Below the pieces are notes generated by a model. It worked only from the letters and a program-made list of their open reading frames with translations, was not told the DNA's origin and did no database searches. A DNA stretch of 52,827 nt from Thiogranum sp. (lineage in GTDB: Bacteria > Pseudomonadota > Gammaproteobacteria > DSM-19610). The position numbers and the translations under genes are program-made. Positions within the stretch are counted from its first letter, which is position 1. Each line of letters begins with the position of its first letter. The DNA lies in NCBI GenBank assembly GCA_030148775.1, contig JASBST010000046.1:1-52827 (forward strand), written 5' to 3'. Below are positions 7,559 to 13,879 of this stretch, one piece after another.

Positions 7559-8395
7559 TTACACTTTGCCGCAGTCAGATTCCGAAATCGGACTGCCACG
7601 GCCGCTTTCTTCCAGCTCATCGGTCCTTCTCCAAAACAAATCATGCATTGCCTGAGTCGCTCCGTTGTCGATGTTGGCACTTCGCACGATATCCAGCCGT
7701 TCGTCGAAGTCCCGCAAGTATTTGATATCCCGACCCTGGCGTGACGTCGGCGTTGCACCTCGCAGCCCTTTGCATTGATAGCATACGCCACGTTTGTTAA
7801 CCAATGAACAAAGCCCATCGTAGCGTTGCTCCATTTCGTTCCGTGCCGAGGTCAGACGGTGGCGGAGCACTGAATCGGTTATGCCCAGCGCGCTGGCCGC
7901 TTCACGCGAGGTCATGCCCATGACCTCGCGTAGCACCAGAACAGCTTGGTTCTCAGGGGGCAAAGACCGGCCCACGCATGTAAAGCAATACGCGATGTGT
8001 TCCTCGACCTCATATGCGAACGCTGGATCGGAAATCACCCCAATAACTTCCGCCTGAAGCTCTTGTGACTTGAAGCATTCATTGGCGTAAACAACTTGGG
8101 CTTCTACACGCCACCGCTTTTTTTTACGCAGATGATCGATTGCCTGATGGACTCCGATTGAACACAGCCACGTGCCGAACCCAGCATCGGCGCGGAACGA
8201 ACCCAGTGAATCCCACGCGCGGATAGTCGACTCCTGTACCAGATCGTCGGTATCTTCGGGCTGGCCCACCATTCGACGGATCACCGAACGCAATTTTGGT
8301 TGATGCTCAAGCAACAAAGCCTCAAAAGCGTTCCGGTCCCCCGCGCACGCGCGGAGAACCAGATCCCGTTGATGGGCAGTATCAGCGGAGGTCAT
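7559..8395 (-). CDS. ECF-type RNA polymerase sigma factor
   Basis: Sigma-70 family protein of 278 residues from ATG 8395. Region 2 reads LLEHQPKLRSVIRRMVGQ then DTDDLVQESTIRAWDSLGSF, and region 4 reads VLVLREVMGMTSREAASALG with the helix-turn-helix. After region 4 there is an extension of about 90 residues with a CYQC pair, longer than a simple ECF factor. The start overlaps the stop of the glutathione-transferase-like gene by four bases (ATGA), so the two are translated together from one cassette. No anti-sigma factor is seen. Confidence 0.82.
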   Translation of the reverse strand: MTSADTAHQRDLVLRACAGDRNAFEALLLEHQPKLRSVIRRMVGQPEDTDDLVQESTIRAWDSLGSFRADAGFGTWLCSIGVHQAIDHLRKKKRWRVEAQVVYANECFKSQELQAEVIGVISDPAFAYEVEEHIAYCFTCVGRSLPPENQAVLVLREVMGMTSREAASALGITDSVLRHRLTSARNEMEQRYDGLCSLVNKRGVCYQCKGLRGATPTSRQGRDIKYLRDFDERLDIVRSANIDNGATQAMHDLFWRRTDELEESGRGSPISESDCGKV

Positions 8396-8970
8396 GACTG
8401 AGTTGCCGAGTAGCTGGCCCTCGACTCTAGCCGGTCTTCCCATGCAGATAGGCCATCAAGCCCTTGGAACAGCGACGTTTTGGCCTTGCTTTTGGCATAG
8501 GCGATCATTGGCGCTAAAAACAGGTCGCACAGATAAATTTCACCGCCCAGCAGAAATAAGTTGCCTCGCAATTGCCGATCGACGATTTCCAAGTCTTGTC
8601 GTGCCGCAGCCAAAACCTCGTCGGATGGGTCATCAGACTTCAGCAGAGCCTGCACAAGATCACGGTACAAGTAGTCATTACAGGTGCTGATCCACTGGTG
8701 CATCTGCGCACGGGCAAGCGGCTCACTCGGGGTCAGACGCGTGCCATCAAAGGATTCATCGATGTAGGTGGCGATGGCCGAGGTTTCGTAAAGGATAGTA
8801 TTTCCGATGCGCATTACCGGCATGCGCATAAACGGATGCAGTACACGATGGGATTCCTCACGGACCTCCAGCGGCTTAAGTTGGTAATCCACATGCTTCT
8901 CTTCGCAAATCATCCTCGCTGTCCGTACATAGGTGCTGCCCGCGAAGCCGAATAGTTCAAGGTGTTTCAT
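8392..8970 (-). CDS. Glutathione S-transferase-like protein
   Basis: Protein of 192 residues with an N-terminal thioredoxin-like domain (LELFGFAGSTYVRTARMICE, then MRMPVMRIGNTILYETSAIA with the cis-Pro and Glu-Ser glutathione contacts) and an all-helical C-terminal domain. The usual product conjugates or uses glutathione; the substrate is unknown. ATG 8970 has GGGAGAA eight bases ahead. The stop overlaps the sigma-factor start, so both form a two-gene cassette. 8971-9167 holds no gene; GCCCAAC at 9098 with a matching half to 9168 may be a worn attC. Confidence 0.82.
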   Translation of the reverse strand: MKHLELFGFAGSTYVRTARMICEEKHVDYQLKPLEVREESHRVLHPFMRMPVMRIGNTILYETSAIATYIDESFDGTRLTPSEPLARAQMHQWISTCNDYLYRDLVQALLKSDDPSDEVLAAARQDLEIVDRQLRGNLFLLGGEIYLCDLFLAPMIAYAKSKAKTSLFQGLDGLSAWEDRLESRASYSATQS

Positions 8971-9167
8971 AGCGTTCTCCCGACCGGATTCCTTAAGCAA
9001 GACGCTTACATGGGTTTAGACGAAGGGGCGTCAGGAAAACGCCAAGTTATTGATTTTACGACCTCCTACATCATTGGTCATGCGGCTACCAATATAGGCC
9101 CAACGCGTCGCATCAGCGGTCGAAAACGCGTAGTGGTTTGTCGATCGGACTGCGTGCGCTTGTGAGG

Positions 9168-9617
9168 CTAATTCAAGCTCATTATCCATGTTCTAACGGC
9201 CAGTCCAATTGGCCCTTGGCTGAGAAGCAGCACGGCGAAACCAGCAAGAGAAATGATTGCTGCCACCACTTGCCCGGCCCAAAAACCTAGCACTGCCCCT
9301 ATACCCCCACCAACTAGCCACGCTAAATCATCAGTTGAATTCTCAGCGGCTACCACTGCCCCCATGAAACCTCCGACGACTAGACCAAATTCGGAAAATC
9401 CTTTCTTTATTTTTCCTTCTGAATCTCTGTGAATCTTGTATGAAATCTGGAGAATTGTGAGGCTGATCACACCTCCGATTAAAGCGCCGACGACGGGATC
9501 AACCTCTAACCATTTAGCGTAATCGTTACCGACTACTGCACCGCCACTGGCGAGAAAGAAGGAAGCTAAAGGATGAAGTCCGCCACCCTGCTGTTGATTT
9601 AGTTGAGAATTATCCAT
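9168..9617 (-). CDS. Small glycine-zipper membrane protein, unknown
   Basis: Protein of 149 residues with three to four hydrophobic stretches rich in Gly and Ala (VVGALIGGVISLTILQI, FGLVVGGFMGAVVAA, WLVGGGIGAVLGFWAGQVVA). The GxxxG spacing suggests helix packing or oligomers. The family is not recognised. ATG 9617 has ACGGAGAT nine bases ahead, a good start. Cassette gene. Confidence 0.65.
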   Translation of the reverse strand: MDNSQLNQQQGGGLHPLASFFLASGGAVVGNDYAKWLEVDPVVGALIGGVISLTILQISYKIHRDSEGKIKKGFSEFGLVVGGFMGAVVAAENSTDDLAWLVGGGIGAVLGFWAGQVVAAIISLAGFAVLLLSQGPIGLAVRTWIMSLN

Positions 9618-9655
9618 TTTTGAATCTCCGTTTCTGATTATCCATGTTTTGGGAA

Positions 9656-9695
9656 GCCTAACAGAGGCAGGGCGTTGTTGAATGCCTCGTTATAA
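9656..9695 (-). other. attC-like site, short
   Basis: Core boxes GCCTAAC (9656-9662) and GTTATAA (9689-9695) with arms AGAGGCA and TGCCTC. At about 40 bases it is shorter than usual attC sites (57 and more), so it may be trimmed. Confidence 0.5.
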
Positions 9696-9793
9696 ACCAT
9701 ACCACACCCCCCGCTTGATGCAATTAACCTTGGGTACGCTACCGCCCTTGGCCGAAGGGAGTGAAATAATACACGCCCATCAGTGAGAACTGA

Positions 9794-9964
9794 TTGAATG
9801 AGACCCTCGCCAATGCGTTGGTCACTCATCTCGAAGCCACATGGCTGTGGACATTTGATGGGGCGTTGTTTGAAATCTCCTATGCCTTTTTCGGATGCTA
9901 CGCATCTTTATTCTTATTCTTGTTTGCTAAGAAGCAACCTGTGTTTTCTGGTGTTTGTTTATAG
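9794..9964 (+). CDS. Possible small membrane peptide, reversed in the array
   Basis: An open frame of 56 codons from TTG 9794 to TAG 9964 encodes an amphipathic start and one long hydrophobic stretch (YAFFGCYASLFLFLFAKK). It ends four bases before the attC at 9968. It would be the only plus-strand gene in the array. An in-frame stop directly precedes it and no ribosome site is visible, so it may be the 3' end of a decayed gene. A minus-strand frame across 9638-9829 is less convincing. Confidence 0.25.
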   Translation: MNETLANALVTHLEATWLWTFDGALFEISYAFFGCYASLFLFLFAKKQPVFSGVCL

Positions 9965-9967
9965 GGT

Positions 9968-10024
9968 TTATAACGACCAAGGCAAGCGACGGCGAAGCCG
10001 TCTGACTTGGCCGCCTGGTTATGC
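9968..10024 (-). other. attC site
   Basis: Core boxes TTATAAC (9968-9974) and GTTATGC (10018-10024), arms GACCAAGGC and ACTTGGCC, and a central GACGGCGAAGCCGTC hairpin. Clear site of minimal length (57 bases). Confidence 0.8.
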
Positions 10025-10041
10025 CGCAATACCTTCAAAGG

Positions 10042-10227
10042 TCAAATGACGCACATTAGTACGCTGTCCTGGGAGACTTTAGAAACCAAACAGCCTTCTC
10101 CTTTCCGAGTTAGCTGAATATGATTCGCTAGCTCTCGCTTTACAGCTTCGAGATCGCTATCGGCCGCAAGAACATATTCTTCCAATATAACGCCTGGCAA
10201 CTTTGACTCCTTCAAGATGCATAACAT
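10042..10227 (-). pseudogene. Truncated ABM-domain (antibiotic biosynthesis monooxygenase-like) gene
   Basis: A frame of 61 codons carries the start of an ABM-type ferredoxin-like fold: VILEEYVLAADSDLEAV, then ANHIQLTRKGEGCLVSKVSQ. ABM proteins continue after this with a beta strand and a FxxYE-type region of some 40 residues; here the frame ends after LMCVI and the attC follows at once. The 3' half is therefore missing. AAGGAG six bases before a TTG (codon of LPGVIL, about 10200) may mark the real start. It may still make a short product, but half the fold is lost. Confidence 0.5.
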
Positions 10228-10281
10228 CGCAAATATCAGGCGCGACGTAGGGGGCGTCCTGGTTAATTTGCCTTGTTATAT
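10219..10281 (-). other. attC site
   Basis: Core boxes GCATAAC (10219-10225) and GTTATAT (10275-10281) with inner arms GCAAAT and ATTTGC and a central GGCGCGACGTAGGGGGCGTCC stretch split here as GGCGC/GCGTCC. The right core departs at one position. Confidence 0.6.
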
Positions 10282-10285
10282 CGTT

Positions 10286-10660
10286 TCAACCACAACACCC
10301 TTTGCCTTCAGAAAAGACGCCAACATATTCTATTTCACCCGACAAACGCTTAATATAGTATTCGGGGTCCTCGTGAAAAACGGTTAGGCAATGTGGGCAC
10401 TTACAGAAATACAATGCGTCACCTTCATAATTAATTAGCACAGCTTGATCGATTGGTTTTTCAGCCAGACAACTCGGACACACAACAAGTTTATTTGTTT
10501 CTTCCGACAGAGCTTTGGCGTTTTCGCGAAACATGGTGGAACACTCTTCGCAACAGAAGGAATGCTCTTTTCCTTGGTATTTCCATACAACCGTGTTCTC
10601 TCTGGTAATCCCTAATCTTACTAGGGAGCACCCACATGCAGGGCAAATAGGTGTGTACAT
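10286..10660 (-). CDS. Cys-rich protein with two YHS/TRASH-like modules
   Basis: Protein of 124 residues with 13 Cys. The first module reads CPACGC, then WKYQGKEHSFCCEECSTMF; the second reads CPSC, then YEGDALYFCKCPHCLTVFH and DPEYYIKRL. Both follow the YHS/TRASH pattern of metal-binding zinc-ribbon-like domains. The C-terminus ends GKGCCG, a possible extra metal clamp. It may sense, store or hand over a metal such as Cu, Zn or Hg; the metal cannot be told. ATG 10660 has a GAGG ribosome site. A CDF-like transporter is in the same cassette array. Confidence 0.65.
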   Translation of the reverse strand: MYTPICPACGCSLVRLGITRENTVVWKYQGKEHSFCCEECSTMFRENAKALSEETNKLVVCPSCLAEKPIDQAVLINYEGDALYFCKCPHCLTVFHEDPEYYIKRLSGEIEYVGVFSEGKGCCG

Positions 10661-10676
10661 TTTATGCCTCGTTTAT

Positions 10677-10763
10677 GTAGAACGCCCGCCATAACCGGCA
10701 GTGAAAAGCGGGGAGACGAAGGCGCGTCGCTTTTCACTGTACGAGTTGATGGCGTTGTTATGC
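10677..10763 (-). other. attC site (metallopeptidase cassette)
   Basis: Core boxes GTAGAAC (10677-10683) and GTTATGC (10757-10763), inner boxes CCATAACCGG and GTTGATGG, and a long stem CAGTGAAAAGCG/CGCTTTTCACTG. It is very close in layout to 4404 and to 50573 in the other array. Confidence 0.85.
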
Positions 10764-10767
10764 GTCT

Positions 10768-11319
10768 TTATATGTTTTTCGCCTCTTCCCATAACCGTTC
10801 TTTGCCCATTGACTGATACCATGCCTCGAATCTGGCACGGTATTGCTTAAATTGTTCAGCAAGATCCCTTCTTGGATCTTGGCTCAGAGAATAAGCCATG
10901 CCTTCTTTAAACCAGTCCGGACTACGCCACTGCTTATACGCTCCCAAGCGCTCGGCTTGGATATGGTGAATCATTTCATGACGCAGGTAGTATGGACTCC
11001 AGGCTCCGGACTAACAACAATGCCAAACACCCCCACTGTATTAGCCGATGACTTATTGAAACCGAATGACCGAAAACAAGCTTCCGTTGAACAAAAAATT
11101 ACCCGTGGCCTCTTTTCAACAGGGGCCACCGATGAGACGATAAAATGTAGAGCGTCATCGTACAAGCGCTCCGCTTCCCCGGAACGAGTAGTGTCGTCAG
11201 TACAGATAATCTCTGTGGCACACGAAACACCCGTAACCAGCTGCGGCGCAAGAACCCGCATGGGTTTATACAAGAACCATACTACGGCGGGCGTGAAGAG
11301 AAAGGCAACGAGGGGTAGT
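10768..11319 (-). pseudogene. Frameshifted HExxH metallopeptidase-like gene, cut by IS256
   Basis: Two overlapping frames make one protein. The first (11319 to about 10980) has a hydrophobic start, then FGIVVSP. The second (to 10768) continues as AWSPYYLRHEMIHHIQAERL and WFKEGMAYSLSQDPR. HEMIH is an HExxH zinc site and the Glu of WFKEG fits as third ligand. One base is missing near 10999-11004 (after the SP codons), which shifts the frame. The 5' end runs into the IS256 inverted repeat, so the start is also lost. The cassette has its attC at 10677-10763. Confidence 0.7.
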
Positions 11320-12657
11320 GTCAATAATCTTTCGCACTTTTAATCGGCGGCGCTCCATGAGTTAAGCCGAATGTTGTTGCTCCAATGATTGTTTCTCCAG
11401 TGCTTCCATCGAAAGGTAACGACGGGTTCCCCATTGGGTACCTGCAATATGACGAAGTCGTGCCGCAACCAACATCAGTGCGGAGTTGCCATCGGGGAAT
11501 GCGCCCACCACCCGAGTTCGGCGCCGGATCTCGCGCATGATGCGTTCCAGTGGGTTGTTCGTCCTCAGACGTACCCAGTGGGTCTGCGGGTATTGGTAAT
11601 AGGTCAGTGTTTCGTGGATAGCGGTCTCCACTAACGCTGCGGCTTTAGCGAGCTTCATGTGGCGTAGCTCCTGAACGATTCGGTCGGCTTTCTCGGTGGC
11701 CGCATCCAGGCTCTCCTGGGCATGAATGGCCTTCAGCATCAGGGCAACCTGTTTCACTTTAGTACTGAGCACATGGCTGAACACGTTACGGTAAAAATGC
11801 ACCATACAGCGCTGCCAGTCGGCCGCCGGGTAGTAGTCTCCGACCGATTCCACCAGGCCCAGACAGGCATCCGAAATGATCAATCGCACCCCCTTGAGGC
11901 CACGCTGCTTGAGATGAGACAGAAAACCACTCCAGCCCGCTTTGTCTTCCTTGTGGCCTTCAGCCACCCCCAGCACACGCCGGTAGCCGTCCGTACCCAC
12001 GCCTACGGCTACCAGTACCGACACGTTCTTGATCTCTCCGGCCCAGCTGCGCTTGAGTACAATACCGTCGAGGTACACGTAGGGATAATCCCCTTCAATG
12101 GGCCGGTTACGCCAGGCCTCAATATGCTTGTAAACTTTCTTGTTGAGATTGCTGACGGTACCGGAACTCACCCGCGTACCCCACAGCGCCTCGGTGATAT
12201 CTTCCACCCGGCGGACCGAGACCCCCGCCAGGTACATCTCGATCAGCGACTCCTCGATTGAGGCCTCACGACGGCGGTAGCGTTCGATTATCGCCGTTTC
12301 GAAGGTCTGGCGGCGTAGTTTGGGCATCTTCAGGTTCACTTCACCGGCCTTGGTGTGCAACTTGCGATCATAGTTACCCGCTCGGGTATCCACCCGGTCT
12401 GGACTGCGCTCGTAGCGCTGAGCGCCGCACAGCGCATCGGCTTCAGCATCCAGCATGGTGTTCAGCGTCTCCTCGACGGTGCCGCGTACCAGTTCACCCA
12501 GGCGGTCCTGGATGCGGCGGTCATCAATTTGCACAACTTTGCCCAAGGTTTTGCTATCGTTAGACATGGTGGTGGTCTCCTCTGTGGCGTTGAAATGTCG
12601 CAATTCCAACTTAACCACATGGGCCACCGCCTCTCAAATGTGCGAAAGATAATTTAC
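11320..12657 (-). mobile_element. IS256-family insertion sequence
   Basis: Imperfect inverted repeats lie at 11320-11341 and 12636-12657, sharing the core ATCTTTCGCAC. One transposase gene fills the element. The bases outside the proposed tips (GGGGTAGT left, GTTATCCA right) do not match, so no 8-9 bp target duplication is seen. The element closes the left cassette array. Confidence 0.82.
11362..12567 (-). CDS. IS256-family (Mutator-type) transposase
   Basis: DDE transposase of 401 residues from ATG 12567, which has GAGGAG nine bases ahead. The DDE residues can be placed in YVYLDGIVLKRSW (first Asp), LIISDACLGLVES (second Asp) and RTNNPLERIMREIRRRTRVV (Glu). The conserved C-terminal RTRVVGAFPDGNSALMLVAA is complete. 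The frame is intact, so the element may be active. A longer frame to 12627 exists but lacks a better start. Confidence 0.93.
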   Translation of the reverse strand: MSNDSKTLGKVVQIDDRRIQDRLGELVRGTVEETLNTMLDAEADALCGAQRYERSPDRVDTRAGNYDRKLHTKAGEVNLKMPKLRRQTFETAIIERYRRREASIEESLIEMYLAGVSVRRVEDITEALWGTRVSSGTVSNLNKKVYKHIEAWRNRPIEGDYPYVYLDGIVLKRSWAGEIKNVSVLVAVGVGTDGYRRVLGVAEGHKEDKAGWSGFLSHLKQRGLKGVRLIISDACLGLVESVGDYYPAADWQRCMVHFYRNVFSHVLSTKVKQVALMLKAIHAQESLDAATEKADRIVQELRHMKLAKAAALVETAIHETLTYYQYPQTHWVRLRTNNPLERIMREIRRRTRVVGAFPDGNSALMLVAARLRHIAGTQWGTRRYLSMEALEKQSLEQQHSA

Positions 12658-12706
12658 GTTATCCAAAACTGTGGGCATAAAAGCGTGCCCATACCCTTTC
12701 AGCGAC

Positions 12707-13612
12707 ATGATTATAGAGAGATTTAGATTGGGCACAGAGCGACAACAGTTCGATGGCTATTACTTTACCCCTAACGATTCTGGAACAGGACGGAAAATGG
12801 TTCTGGAAGGACCATGGAAACCCCAGTACGAAGAAGTCATCAATAACGAAAACATCACAGGCCTTCGCCTAAGTCATTCAAACGGATGGGAAGACACAAA
12901 CATCCTCTTCATCCATAACTTAGTGACGCTTCATGACCTGGAAATCTACAACTGGAATATTACAGATATTTCACCAATTGAAACGTTAGCCAAACTAGAG
13001 AGAATTAGCCTGGAGTGCAACTACCGAAAGCCAATTAATTTCACAAAATTTACACAGCTTCAATATTGCTTCCTTCGATGGCGACCAAAGTCAGATAGCA
13101 TTTTTTCCGTACCTTCATTGAAAGCCCTCAATATTGTCAATTACCCCTATGAAAATTTGAAGCTGCTAAAAGCACTCCAACAACTCACTGAACTGAAACT
13201 AACTTCAAATAAATTAAAAAGCTTGATAGGAATATCCAACCTAAAAGCACTACTCTCAATTGACATATACCGGTGTACAAAACTCGAATCACTCGAAGAT
13301 ATTCAAAGTGCCGCCCAATTAACCATAATAGAGTTTGAGTCTTGTAAAAAACTAAGGGATTTGAAGCCATTAAGCAGCTTAACAAAGCTCACCAAGATCT
13401 CACTAAACAATTGTGGAAAGCTTCATTCACTACAACCGCTGGAGCCCTGTAAGCAATTAACAGAACTGTTTTTTATAGAAGATACAAGTATCGAAGATGG
13501 CGATACAGGAATTTTTATGGCTCTCCCCGCATTAAAAACAATGTGGTTTGCAAACAGAAAGCACTACTCATATAAACGCGAAGCAATTAAAGAAATAATA
13601 GAAAATCGCTAA
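12707..13612 (+). CDS. Leucine-rich-repeat protein
   Basis: Protein of 301 residues (ATG 12707; GTG 12671 is an alternative) made mostly of leucine-rich repeats of about 22 residues: LVTLHDLEIYNWNITDISPI, LKALNIVNYPYENLKLLKAL, LTELKLTSNKLKSLIGISNL, LTKISLNNCGKLHSLQPL. There is no signal peptide. LRR proteins bind other proteins; the partner is unknown. It lies next to the RHS toxin locus and converges on the DUF5076-like gene, so a role in that locus is possible. AT-rich codon use differs from the core genes and suggests transfer. Confidence 0.7.
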   Translation: MIIERFRLGTERQQFDGYYFTPNDSGTGRKMVLEGPWKPQYEEVINNENITGLRLSHSNGWEDTNILFIHNLVTLHDLEIYNWNITDISPIETLAKLERISLECNYRKPINFTKFTQLQYCFLRWRPKSDSIFSVPSLKALNIVNYPYENLKLLKALQQLTELKLTSNKLKSLIGISNLKALLSIDIYRCTKLESLEDIQSAAQLTIIEFESCKKLRDLKPLSSLTKLTKISLNNCGKLHSLQPLEPCKQLTELFFIEDTSIEDGDTGIFMALPALKTMWFANRKHYSYKREAIKEIIENR

Positions 13613-13617
13613 ATCTA

Positions 13618-13875
13618 TCACTCCGTTGGTTCGCTCCATTCAGCATCAAAGCCTTGCTTTATTAGCTGAAGCACATGGTCGCTATTTTCTCCCACGTAAG
13701 ACTTGGAAATATGCCTCGCCAAGTCAACTAACATTATTCCCCATGCTGCGGGATTTTCCCAAACATCCGTAGCAATCGATATATGCTGTTGTCCAGAAGC
13801 AGCCCAAACCCTTATAAGCTCAACAGCATTGTCATCATTTTTTACCGAGTCGGGCACAAGTAGTGTTTGCGTCAT
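13618..13875 (-). CDS. DUF5076-like protein, immunity candidate
   Basis: Protein of 85 residues from ATG 13875 (MTQTLLVPDSVKN). The stretch AVELIRVWAASGQQHISIAT and WENPAAWGIMLVDLARHISK matches the DUF5076 pattern as I recall it. It starts four bases behind the RHS gene stop and on the same strand, as immunity genes do behind polymorphic toxins. A toxin-neutralising role is inferred only from this position; DUF5076 is not an established immunity family to my knowledge. Confidence 0.6.
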   Translation of the reverse strand: MTQTLLVPDSVKNDDNAVELIRVWAASGQQHISIATDVWENPAAWGIMLVDLARHISKSYVGENSDHVLQLIKQGFDAEWSEPTE

Positions 13876-13879
13876 AATA

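Noticed and set aside
9638..9829. Minus-strand frame of 63 codons
   Set aside because: Its end is attC sequence and the rest shows no protein-like pattern.
11320..12657. IS256 as a possible integron integrase locus
   Set aside because: The gene is a DDE transposase; no tyrosine recombinase signature (RHRY) was found anywhere in the window.
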